Source: Methylobacterium fujisawaense (GTDB lineage Bacteria; Pseudomonadota; Alphaproteobacteria; Rhizobiales; Beijerinckiaceae). From it: a stretch of 64,000 nucleotides of DNA. Location: the NCBI RefSeq assembly GCF_014138435.1, contig NZ_JACJIM010000002.1:620001-684000 (forward strand), in the 5' to 3' direction. Each line of letters starts with the position of its first letter. Within the stretch, counting starts at the first letter, position 1. Below are positions 45,692 to 54,700 of this stretch, piece after piece. The notes below the pieces were generated by a model. The model had not been told where the DNA came from and searched no databases. It was given only the letters and a program-made list of their open reading frames with translations. The position numbers were made by a program, and so were the translations under genes.

Positions 45692-46114
45692 GTGGGCGTC
45701 GACGCGATCGAGACGCTCATCAGTCTCCGTGCAAGGGATCTCGGCGGCTTCGAAATTCGACGCGCCGTGCCGGCACCGGATCGCCGCACGGTCCCGCCAT
45801 GCAGGGTCTTCCACCAAGCCGGCCCCGCCGCACGTCTGACGGGCCAGGGTATCGATGTCTGGCCGCATCCGCAGATCGGTCTCGCCACCGTGACCGGCCT
45901 CTGCCGCGGCGACGTCCATCGCCGGACCCGCCCCGGGGCCGATCGAGTCATCCGTCCGGGCGCATTGGACTGGATGGTCGCGGGCCGCCGAGTCGCCCAT
46001 TCGGAGCGCATTACGGCGACGGCGCGCGGCGGGCCGAACAGCCTGTTCCGGATCCAGACTGGGTTCGCTCTGCCGGAGAGCCACGAGGACGCGGCGTCGA
46101 CCTTCGCGGATCAC
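45692..46114 (+). pseudogene. Pirin gene remnant
   Basis: In one frame the sequence reads SLRARDLGGFEIRRAVPAPD, ARLTGQGIDVWPHPQIGLAT, then VIRPGALDWMVAGRRVAHSE. This is the N-terminal cupin of pirin. The metal motif normally HxH in PHPHIG is PHPQIG here, so one ligand is lost; H and E of HSE remain. After about residue 140 the similarity ends and the C-terminal cupin lobe is missing, replaced by unrelated AT-rich sequence near 46180-46210. No ribosome-binding site was seen. It is most likely a decayed gene. Confidence 0.75.
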
Positions 46115-46358
46115 GGTGACGGGTCGCGATCTCCGATCGGGATGCACGCGCAGAACCGACTTTTCATCCCGCGCTGTCGACAACAAAAAATGAATTATTT
46201 CGCTTGCCATATGATCCTGGCACACAGAATAATGCATGCCGCCAAGTCAATCTCGGAACCCGCGAGATGGTTCCGGCACGGGCAAGCAACCCGCCGACGT
46301 GCACGCCAATACTACAGCACGTCGCCGAATGTCAGCGCAGGGACGAGGGAGGAAGCTC

Positions 46359-47660
46359 ATGGCCATGCCAGATGCCGTGCCGGGTACGGCAACGCCCAAT
46401 ACCAATCGATGGCTACAAATTGTGCTTGGCGTGATCTGCATGGTTGCAGCGGCCAACATCCAGTATGCCTGGACGCTGTTCGTCCCCGAGATCCAGAAGA
46501 CCTTCAACTGGGACCGCGCCGCGATCCAGGTCGCCTTCACGATCTTCGTCGTCGTCCAGACCTGGCTGACCCCGATCGAGGGGTACTTCATCGACAAGTA
46601 CGGTCCCAGCCGCGTCGTCATGTTCGGCGGTCTGATGACGGGCCTGGCCTGGGTCATCAACTCCTACGCCACGAGCTTGAGCGGCTTCTATCTCGGCTCC
46701 GTGGCCGGCGGTATCGGCGTCGGCTGCGTCTACGCCACCTGCGTCAACAACGCGCTCAAGTGGTTCCCCGACAAGCGCGGCCTGGCGGTCGGCCTCACGG
46801 CGGGCGGCTACGGCGCCGGCTCCGCACTCACCATCCTGCCGATCGCCAAGATGATCGACGGCGGCAATTACGCCCAGGCCTTCTTCATCTTCGGTCTGAT
46901 CCAGGGCGCGATCATCATGGCCGCCGCCATCGCCATGCGCGCGCCACTCAAGAACCAGGTGCCATTCTCCACTAAGGTCCTTCAGTCGCGGCGCGACTAC
47001 ACGCTGGCCGAGGCGCTGCGCACCCCCGTCTTCTATGTGATGCTGCTGATGTTCACCTGCACGGTGACGGGCGGCCTGATGGCGGTGGCCCAGCTCGGCG
47101 TGATCGCGCAGGATCTCGGGGTGAAGAACTTCCAGGTCAACCTGTACTTCTTTGCCATGGCGGCGCTGCCCTTTGCGCTGATGCTCGACCGGATCATGAA
47201 CGGCATCTCGCGCCCGCTCTTCGGCTTCATCTCGGACCGGATCGGACGGGAGAAGACCATGTTCATCGCGTTCGCGATGGAGGGTATCGGCATCGTGGCA
47301 CTGGGCTATTTCGGTTCCAATCCGTGGGCCTTCGTCATCCTGTCCGGGGTGGTGTTCCTGGCCTGGGGCGAGGTCTACTCGCTGTTCAGCGCCACCGCTG
47401 CCGACACGTTCGGCTCCAAGCACATCGGCAAAATCTACGGCGTGCTCTACTGCGCCAAAGGCTTCGCGGCGCTGTTCGTGCCGGTGGGCAACCTGATCAT
47501 GCAGGCGACCGGCACCTGGGCCACGGTCCTGTACACGGTGGCGAGCATGGACCTGATCGCCGCCTTGCTGGCGATCGCGGTGCTGCGGCCGATGCTCAAG
47601 CAGCACCACAAGGCAAACAACGACGCGGCGGCTCCCAAGCTGGCGCTGGCTCACGCCTGA
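46359..47660 (+). CDS. Oxalate/formate antiporter-family MFS transporter
   Basis: This 433-residue membrane protein is of the OxlT group. The sequence has about 12 hydrophobic helices, the loop FIDKYGPSRVVMFGGLMTGL (MFS signature), VNNALKWFPDKRGLAVGLTA, GISRPLFGFISDRIGREKTM and GFAALFVPVGNLIMQATG. OxlT-type carriers exchange oxalate for formate. The start at ATG 46359 follows GGGAGGAAGCTC. A GntR regulator lies downstream; no oxc/frc genes are seen here. Confidence 0.92.
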   Translation: MAMPDAVPGTATPNTNRWLQIVLGVICMVAAANIQYAWTLFVPEIQKTFNWDRAAIQVAFTIFVVVQTWLTPIEGYFIDKYGPSRVVMFGGLMTGLAWVINSYATSLSGFYLGSVAGGIGVGCVYATCVNNALKWFPDKRGLAVGLTAGGYGAGSALTILPIAKMIDGGNYAQAFFIFGLIQGAIIMAAAIAMRAPLKNQVPFSTKVLQSRRDYTLAEALRTPVFYVMLLMFTCTVTGGLMAVAQLGVIAQDLGVKNFQVNLYFFAMAALPFALMLDRIMNGISRPLFGFISDRIGREKTMFIAFAMEGIGIVALGYFGSNPWAFVILSGVVFLAWGEVYSLFSATAADTFGSKHIGKIYGVLYCAKGFAALFVPVGNLIMQATGTWATVLYTVASMDLIAALLAIAVLRPMLKQHHKANNDAAAPKLALAHA

Positions 47661-47703
47661 GCGTCGGGCTCGGCCGCGGCGCGGCCCGGCGAAAGCCTCA
47701 AGG

Positions 47704-47731
47704 CCCCGGCTCCGGAATTCCGGAGCCGGGG
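47704..47731 (+). terminator. 28-bp perfect palindrome after the OxlT-like gene
   Basis: CCCCGGCTCCGGAA and its exact complement TTCCGGAGCCGGGG lie back to back with no spacer. Transcribed, they would form a long hairpin with a minimal loop. It lies 44 bases after the MFS stop and has no T-run. Likely a Rho-aided or bidirectional terminator; a protein-binding site is the alternative. Confidence 0.5.
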
Positions 47732-47947
47732 TCGTGCTGACCGGCCAAGTTGCGGCACCCGCATGCCTATCGCATCTCCAGGACGCATCCACGTCGCAGA
47801 CAGCCTGGAACACTCGGGCCTCCAGCCACCATCGGGTCAGGCACCGCTTTCCAGGCCCCCGTTTTCAAGCGGCCTCCCAGGTGCGCTCCGGCGCGTTCCT
47901 CGGATTTGATGCCAAGATCGATTTTTCGGCGCTCTCGGAGCTCGACT

Positions 47948-48649
47948 GTGCTGCAGCCACCTGAGACCTCTTTGGGTCTAATCTCGATCGGACAGACTGT
48001 GAGCCTGCGTGAGCAGGCCTACGACCGCATCAAGCGATCGATCCTCGCGATGGATCTCTACGACGGATCGGCACAGATCCGGCTGAACGAACACCAGATT
48101 GCGCAAGATCTCGGCATCAGCCGAACGCCAGTCCGAGAAGCCCTGACGCTTCTGGAACGGGAGGGCTTCGTAAGCACGGTGCCACGCCGCGGACTCTTCG
48201 TGACGCGCAAGACCAAGCGCGAAGTCATCGAGATGATCAGGGTCTGGGCCGCGCTGGAGGGCTCGGCAGCTCATGCCGCCGCCACGCACGCCACGGACGC
48301 CGATCTCCGCGACCTGAGCAAAGTCTTCCAGGATTTCGATCCCTCGGCATTGCCTGTTCATTTGACCGCTTATGAGGAAGCCAACCTCGATTTTCACCAG
48401 ATGATCATCCGTCTCGGCGGCTGTGGATTGATGGTCGAGATGACGACCAACCTGTTCATCCACATGCGGGCGGTTCGATCGGCCTTCCTCCATCGGTCGG
48501 GGCGGTATGAAGTCTCGATGCGCGAGCATGCCGCCATCATCACCGCGTTGCAGGAACGCGACGCCGATCAGGCTGCGGTCCTCGTTCGCGATCATGCACT
48601 TGGTTTGATCGCCCACGTCGAAGCACATTGGGCGTGGCCAGAAGAATAA
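47948..48649 (+). CDS. GntR/FCD family transcriptional regulator
   Basis: This 233-residue regulator has a winged helix (about 25-90: LREQAYDRIKRSILAMDLYD, NEHQIAQDLGISRTPVREAL, EGFVSTVPRRGLFVTRKTK) and an FCD ligand-binding domain (IRVWAALEGSAAHAAATHA, LDFHQMIIRLGGCGL, RYEVSMREHAAIITALQERD) with the metal-binding histidine positions. GTG 47948 is used because GGAG lies 7 bases upstream. It probably regulates the upstream oxalate-type carrier, inferred from position. Confidence 0.9.
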   Translation: MLQPPETSLGLISIGQTVSLREQAYDRIKRSILAMDLYDGSAQIRLNEHQIAQDLGISRTPVREALTLLEREGFVSTVPRRGLFVTRKTKREVIEMIRVWAALEGSAAHAAATHATDADLRDLSKVFQDFDPSALPVHLTAYEEANLDFHQMIIRLGGCGLMVEMTTNLFIHMRAVRSAFLHRSGRYEVSMREHAAIITALQERDADQAAVLVRDHALGLIAHVEAHWAWPEE

Positions 48650-48676
48650 GGGACATCTCTGACGGAGGATCGACCC

Positions 48677-48859
48677 ATGCTACCGTCCGTTCAGACCACC
48701 GACCTGCTCGGCCTCGGCTTCCTGATCATCGGACTCGTCGGAGCGGGCGTTGCCAGCGCAAGCCGGTCGCCGCGTTTTGCAGAAGAGCCGCGTGAGGAAC
48801 TCGCGGGCGGAGCGGTGCTTGTGGCGATCCTCGGCCTCGCCTTCGTGCTCGCCGAATGA
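48677..48859 (+). CDS. Small membrane protein
   Basis: This 60-residue protein has two hydrophobic segments: LLGLGFLIIGLVGAGVASAS and GAVLVAILGLAFVLAE. A polar loop (RSPRFAEEPREELA) joins them. A GGAGGATCGACCC ribosome-binding site precedes the ATG. No family recognised. Confidence 0.6.
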   Translation: MLPSVQTTDLLGLGFLIIGLVGAGVASASRSPRFAEEPREELAGGAVLVAILGLAFVLAE

Positions 48860-49254
48860 CAGACACAGCGCAAGCAGGATCGGCCTCTTCGCGTGCGGCA
48901 GCGAACCAGCCCAGTGCCTCCGACGGTCGATCGGTCTGCTCCCGATACGTCTGAAGGGCCTTCCGGCGTCTGCGGAGTGAGATGTCCGTCACACCGCTTC
49001 CGGGACAGACATGCCCTAAAGCGGACGGCGTCTCCGCGCCTGAGTTCAAGCCAACGCTGCTTCGTCGGGGATAGACGTGAAAGACCAGGATTGAGGCGGC
49101 TTCCGTGCACGGGCAGCCTCCCGTCCGTTGACGCCCCGGGCGTTCGCTGAGGCGGTCACGCAGGTGGGCGGAGCAATCCCGGAGCCTCACCTGCCGGCCG
49201 AATCGAATTCCGGGACATCCTCAAGCGAGGCCGCGTGACGCGGCCCGTCATGAC
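48860..49254. other. Intergenic stretch, no gene
   Basis: No convincing gene is seen. The frames are short and lack domains or coding bias. It separates the small membrane protein gene from a second tiny membrane protein on the other strand and from IS remnants. Confidence 0.4.
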
Positions 49255-49392
49255 TCAGGCCAGTGTCGGGACCGGGCCGGTGAAACCCGCGGCCGGCTTG
49301 TCGCCGTCGAAGTGATTGGCGAGCGCGACAACGACTGCGAAGTTGGCGATGGCGGCAACGGGGAGGAGAGCGAGAGCGGCGAGCAGGGTCAT
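49255..49392 (-). CDS. Tiny membrane-anchored protein
   Basis: This 45-residue protein has an N-terminal hydrophobic span (LLAALALLPVAAIANFAVVV) and a polar tail (DGDKPAAGFTGPVPTLA). It starts at ATG 49392, 9 bases after AGGA. It is too short for reliable family assignment but has a sensible single-span design. Confidence 0.45.
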   Translation of the reverse strand: MTLLAALALLPVAAIANFAVVVALANHFDGDKPAAGFTGPVPTLA

Positions 49393-49555
49393 CGGCGGCG
49401 TCCTGTTGTGCGGTGCGCAAGAAGCGATATCGCACTGCACGCCTTGCCTGGTATGCCACATACCTCAAGCCCGATATGCAGAGATTGCATGAGCAGATCG
49501 GGATGAGGGGCGTCTGCCGAGTGCCGTCATGCGAAGCGTCAAGTCGGGGTGACGC

Positions 49556-50412
49556 TAGGGTCCGGACGCGATCAGCACCAGAACGCGACGACGGCGGCCA
49601 GAGCGAGGGCTGAGGCGTGGTTGCGGGCGAGCTTGTCGTAGCGCGTGGCGATGCGAGGGAGGTTTTTGAGGCGGTTGAACATCGCCTCGATGCGCCAAGG
49701 CTCCCGACAGCGGGGCTTGTCATGGTGGATCCGACGCTTGCGACCGCGTTTGCCCGGGATAACTGGGGCGACCCCGCTGTTGCGGAGGCCGGTGCGCAGC
49801 CAGTCGGCATCGTAGCCCTTGTCAGCGCTCAAACGGCGGATCCGGCCCGGCCCCTCGGCCAGCACCGCTGGGCCAGTCGTCACGTCGCTGGCGATGCCCG
49901 GCGTCAGCAGGAGGATGGCGGGCCGGCCGAGGACATCGGTGAGGGTGTGGATCTCGGTCGTTTGACCACCGCGCGACGGGCCGATGGCCTGCGCCCTTGC
50001 CCCCCCCTTTCCCGCCCTGGGCGGACCGGTGAGCCCGGACGTAGCTGCTGTCGAGAGCGGCCGGATCGCCAGCCCACCCGGCCTTGGCCAGCGCGGTCAG
50101 CATCGCCTTCCAGAAGCCGCGCCGCGACCAGCGGTTACAGCAGTTGTAGACCGTGGTGCGCGGGCCATACGCGGTCGGGCCGTCGCGCCAGCGGCAGCCT
50201 CACGTCAGGACATGCAGGATGCCCGAGATGATCTGCCGGTCGTCTTTCCGCTCAGGTCCGGGCTGGTCCCTGGGCATGAACGGCTCGATCACCGCCCACT
50301 GCTCATCCGAGAAACAGAACAGGTTCGCCATCGGCACCTCCAGGCCGCAAACGGCCGCCTGGAATAATAAACCGCCAAACCGTAGCAATGGCTTGGTTCG
50401 GTTCACGCCCTA
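49556..50412 (-). mobile_element. IS5-family insertion sequence (IS427-type), degenerate
   Basis: The transposase remnant at 49572-50331 is flanked by imperfect inverted ends. The left end is CTAGGGTCCGGACGCG (49555) and the right end, read inward, is TTAGGGCGTGAACCG (to 50412). The TAGGG ends and TA-type flanks fit the IS427 subgroup. The boundaries are tentative because the ends match only partly. Confidence 0.55.
49572..50331 (-). pseudogene. IS5-family transposase, broken by a stop and a frameshift
   Basis: The N-terminal part starts MANLFCFSDEQWAVIEPFMP and reads on to ISGILHVLT, then hits TGA. The frame resumes as GCRWRDGPTAYGPRTTVYN, SRRGFWKAMLTALAKAGW and ALDSSYVRAHRSAQGGKGG. It then shifts frame to SDVTTGPAVLAEGPGRIRRL and ADKGYDADWLRTG, ending NLPRIATRYDKLARNHASAL and AFWC. 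The DDE acids are present in pieces, but the protein cannot be made without suppression of the stop and a frameshift. Confidence 0.8.
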
Positions 50413-50599
50413 AGGCAACGACCTAGAGTAGCGCCAGCCGGCCGCCGTGCACAACATCGCCCTCTCACGAAGCTCTGAACCGGCCTCGGTGTCGCCTTGT
50501 CGTAAGTTCATCGCGAGGCACCCACTCGCCATGTCGTGCGATCAAGTTGGCGACGGAAGCTCGGCGGCTTCGAAACGTCGCGCGCTCCGTCCGATGGCG

Positions 50600-50990
50600 C
50601 TAGCCGCGGCAGACCTCCTGACTGTTGATCCGCTGTGCCGCCTTCAGCCAGGGCGGCCCAGCAGTGTTCGTTGATCAGCGTCAGGCTCGTCGGCTCTGCC
50701 CGTCGTGCGTCTGCACGAGCCGGAGATGGGCGCGCCAGCGACCAATTCGAAGTTCCAGACATGGTCGCTACAGAGCGGCCGCAGGCGCGTACACGAGCCG
50801 TCGTTGAGCCACAGTCGGCTGTGCGGCCTGTGCTTTTGGGGACCTTAAGCGCCTCGCGACGCGTGGGTAACGCTGGCTCCGATCCTTGCCGGCCTGCCAG
50901 CGATCTGCTTGCAGTAGCGCCGTGACGCGGCGGGGTAGCCGTAGCGTCCAACCCACCTGCGTGCGGGCCACCAAATCGAGTCACCGCCGG
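50600..50990 (-). pseudogene. IS3-family OrfB (integrase) remnant, multiply frameshifted
   Basis: Scattered over three frames on the minus strand are segments of IS3 OrfB. They are GRYGY, PRRVTALLQADRWQAGKDRS, REALKVPKS, the conserved RLWLNDGSCTRLRPLCSDHV and WNFELVA, and LTLINEHCWAALAEGGT (usual form: LTLIDEHTREALAI). The order is correct, the frame changes several times, and the DDE core after it is missing. This is a dead transposase. Confidence 0.7.
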
Positions 50991-50999
50991 ATGGGCAGA

Positions 51000-51539
51000 T
51001 TCGCTCTCAGATGTTCAGGGGAGGGCACCACGTTTTCTCGCGACGAAAGCGCCCTGCCCTGCTGCTTCGATGGGTGACCGCATCAAAATTGTCCTCTGGG
51101 AGTAATCATGATTTAAAGTATATAATCGATTGCTCGACGCTATATCGACAAACATAAAGCAAATTCTATAATATTTTTATGCAAATATACAGAATTAATA
51201 GCCGGTATCCTAGATTTTATTCGGATTCGCCCTTTCTTATCTGTTATTCTTTCAATCCGATGCTGAGTCTGCTGTCCATCAAGTGAGTCGCTCGGCCACC
51301 TCCCGTGCCCTGCTCCCCACCTGGTCGTGTATCTCCACCGCCAATTGAAAGGGCGTGCTGCCCTGCCGGCCGACAGTCGCGATGAGCTCTGGCGCATGGT
51401 TGTGGCTGAGAGCGGCTAGATGTTCGGTCTGCCAGAAGGCGGACGGCCTCTATCGACCGAGGCCGTGTGAGAACGCGGATCCCCAGGGTTTGGGAGATGC
51501 TCGGAGTAGCCTCCCGGAGCGCGGTGGCGGGCCTCAGGT
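51000..51539. other. IS-flanked interval with very AT-rich core
   Basis: The piece around 51105-51250 (TATATAATCGATTGC, ATTCTATAATATTTTTATGC, AATATACAGAATTAATAGCC) is far more AT-rich than the rest of the window. No gene spans it. On the minus strand, 51298-51464 reads coding-like (HNHAPELIATVGRQGSTPFQ, then LAVEIHDQVGSRAREVAERL) but is cut by a stop upstream; I cannot assign it. Confidence 0.5.
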
Positions 51540-51719
51540 TCAGATCGCCGCCATCAGCGGACGGACCCAAAAGATCTGGATCATCCGCTTCATGGTGTAG
51601 GCCAGAACCTGCAAGCTCATTCCCGCCCTGACCTTCGCTAGGATCCAGGCCAGGAAGTGCGCTGATCCCATCCAGATCTTTAGTGTTCCGAACGGGCGCT
51701 CAGTAATAACTCCGGGACG
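51540..51719 (-). pseudogene. IS1182-type transposase, C-terminal fragment
   Basis: In one frame the sequence reads GVITERPFGTLKIWMGSAHF, then AGMSLQVLAYTMKRMIQIFW and VRPLMAAI, then stop. This is the C-terminal end of IS1182/IS4-like transposases (typical form: EHPFGTIKAWMGATHFL...TEMSLQVLAYNMKRVI). The rest of the gene is absent. Only 34 bases separate it from the stop codon of the giant amidase autotransporter. Confidence 0.75.
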
Positions 51720-51753
51720 CCGTCCAAATTGCAGTCTAATTGGGGAATAATTT

Positions 51754-54700
51754 CTAAAAATTGTACACCAAGCTTCCCTTGGCAGCGTGGTCCTGGGCGC
51801 GTGCCCCAATCTGCCCGGTGTAGGACAGCCCGGCGCTCAGGCCCGGCGCGAGCATCAGCCCGAGCCCGACCTCGCTCACCAGCACGTCCCGGTCGAGCGG
51901 CAGACCCCGGCTCGCGAACCGCGCCCCGGTCCCCCGGAAGGCCAGCGGCACACTCGGCGCCAAGTCGCCGAACGACCGCCGGAAGGCGATCATCCCATGC
52001 ACGAACGCCAGAGCAGGAACGTCGCGGTCCAGTGGCGCTTGCATCCGCAAGCCCATGATGGCGCTCGGCACCGTGTGTTCCTGCCCGAAGCCGGTCAGCG
52101 TGGCCGCTCCGCCCCGCTCTGCGAACCGCTCGCGGGTGACCGAGACCACCGTCCCGCCCGCGAACGGCTCCAGCTCAACCGCCGCGCTCAGGCCGATCCG
52201 ATAGCCCGCCTCGCCGAAGCCCTGCACGCTATGCCCGCCCAGCCGCGCCGTGGCGCTGTCCGACAGACCCGGGAATGCGACCACGCGCCGGAGCTGGGCC
52301 GGATCGTCCGCCGCCAGCGCCCCGAACCGCAGTATGGCCGATCCCGCCTCCAGGCTGCCGTAGACGCCCCCGAACGTGCTCGTGAGCGCGCCAGCCTGGA
52401 CCTGGGCCGGGCTGGCAAAGCCAGACTCCAGGCTGCCGCCGACCGCGCCCATGCGCAGGGCGCCAAGCGACGTGCCGACCCGCGCGTCCAGGCCCAGCAG
52501 GAAGCCGGCGCTGTGGCGAGACAGCCCGGCGGCGTTGCCATCCGCGCGCACGCGCCCGACGCTGCCGAGCCCCTGTCCCCACAGGCTCACGGCCGGCTCC
52601 GACCCATCGCCCGGCCGCGCCCCCGGAGCCGCGTCCCAGCGCAGACGGTCGAGCACCGCCTCGCGCAGAAGGCCGGCATTGGCGAACACGGTCGTGGCGA
52701 GGGTGGCATGCCCGTCCCCCGAAAGCGCGCCGAACGCTGACTGCGCCTGACGCGCCGAGAGCATCGCCACGGCGTCGTAGAGCGGCGAACCGACCGCGCC
52801 CGCCTGTGCGGCCGCAGCCGCCGCGCGCTGGTTGCGCGTCTGCGCCACCGCGGCGAAGTCGAGGTCGTTGCGCGCCAGCGTCAGCGTCACCGCGTCGGAG
52901 GCGTATCCCAGGAACGGGGTCAGGAAGGCGAAGTTGCTGCTCACCCCGGCAAACCGACCCTGCACGCCGGCCGCCGCGGTCAGGATGGTGTAGCGCGTAC
53001 GCGGCGCATATTGGCCGGTGCCGGCAACCGCATGGACGGTGGCGCCCGTCACCGTGGCGCTGCCGCCGACGTCGACCCGGTCGGCGCGGCCGTCCGCGAT
53101 GGCATCGACCCGGTAGAGCGCCCCCGGCGCCAGGACGAGGCTGCCGGCCACGCTGATCCGGCCCAGCGCCCCCGCGCCGATGCCCGGGGCGAGCGTCGCG
53201 CCGGTGCCGAGGCTCAGGCTGCCAAACCGGGCCTCGCCTGTGAGGAGGCTGCCGGGCCCGATCGCGAGGGTGGCGTTGGGCAGCGCCCCGGTGACGGCGA
53301 GTTCGCCGCCGAGCACGCGGACCGGCCCGGACAGGGTGCTGAGCCCCGACAGCGTCAGGGTGCCGGGCCCGACCTTGGTCAGGCTGGTCTGCGTGGCGCC
53401 GTCGACGATCCGGCCGGCATAGAGGGTGGAGGCGCCGTCGCCGCCGACGGTGAGCTGACCGTTGCCCAGCACGGCTTCGGGCGTTGAGCCGGCCAGCGAG
53501 CCGACCGCGAGGTCGGTGCGGCCGAGGTCGAGGCTGCCGTCGTTGGTGAGCCGGGTGATGCCGGTGGTCGGTCCGGTGAGCGCGAACGTGGCGCCGGGGG
53601 CGTTGCTCACAGCGCCCGCGAGCACGCCCGAGGCCTGGACGATGCCGGTATTGGCCAGCCCACCCGTGAGGGTGCCGGAATTGATCAGGGTGCCGGCATT
53701 GGCGAAGGGCGCGGAGACCGTGGTGAAGGTGCCGGTGTTGACGAGCGTGGCGCCGGCGGCGTTGACGGCGTCGGCGGTGAAGCTGCCGGCGTTGACGAGG
53801 CGGCCGGTGTTGAGCAGGTCGTCGACGACGCTGGCATTCTGCGCCACGGTGAGCAGGCCGGCATTGGCGATGCCGCCGGCCAGGAATCGGCCGCCGTCGG
53901 CGACCGTGACGGTGCCGACGTTGGTGAGCAGCCCGCTGAGGCTGTAGGCGCCGGTGACCGCCAGGGTCGCGCCCGCGGCGTTGGCGAACGTGCTGTCGCT
54001 GGCCACCGCCCCGGTGACGGCGAGGGTGCCGGCCCCGTTGCGGATGGCGCCGTCGATCCGGCCGGCGGAGGCCGTGACGGTACCCGTGTTGATCAGCCCG
54101 CCCGCGATCGTGCCGGCAGTGGCGAGCATACCGCTGTTCGACACGCCGCCCGCGATGGCGCCGCTGTTCTGGGTCCAGCCGGCATTGGCGAGGCCGCCGG
54201 AGATCGCCCCGTTCGTCGCGAGGTTGCCGCTGTTCGACACACCGCCCGTGATGGTGCCGCTGTTGGCTGCCTGACCGGCATTGGCGAGGCCGCCGGCGAT
54301 GGTTCCGTTATTCGTGAGCGTGCCGGTGTTCGCGACCGCGCCGGTGATCGTCCCCCCATTCGTGAGGCTGCCGGCATTGCCGAGGCCGGCGGCGGCCGTG
54401 AGGCTCGCGGTCCGCGCGACCGCGACCGTACCGGCGTTGGTGAGGGGCCCGCTGAGGCTGTAGGCGCCGGTGACCGCGAGCGTTGCGCCTGCGGCGTTGG
54501 TGAAGGTGCTGTCGCCGGCCACCGCGCCGGTGACGGCGAGGGTGCCGGCCTCGTTGCGGATGGCGCCGTCGATCCGGCCGGCGCTGGCCGTGACGGTGCC
54601 GGTGTTGGTCAGCCCGCCCGCGATCGTGCCGGAGGTGGCGAGCGTACCGCTGTTCGACACGCCGCCCGTGACGGCGCCGCTGTTCTGGGTCCAGCCGGCA

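Noticed and set aside
51298..51464. Minus-strand coding-like tail (HNHAPELIATVGRQGSTPFQ)
   Set aside because: Interrupted by a stop just upstream, no family recognised, and no start. I only record it.
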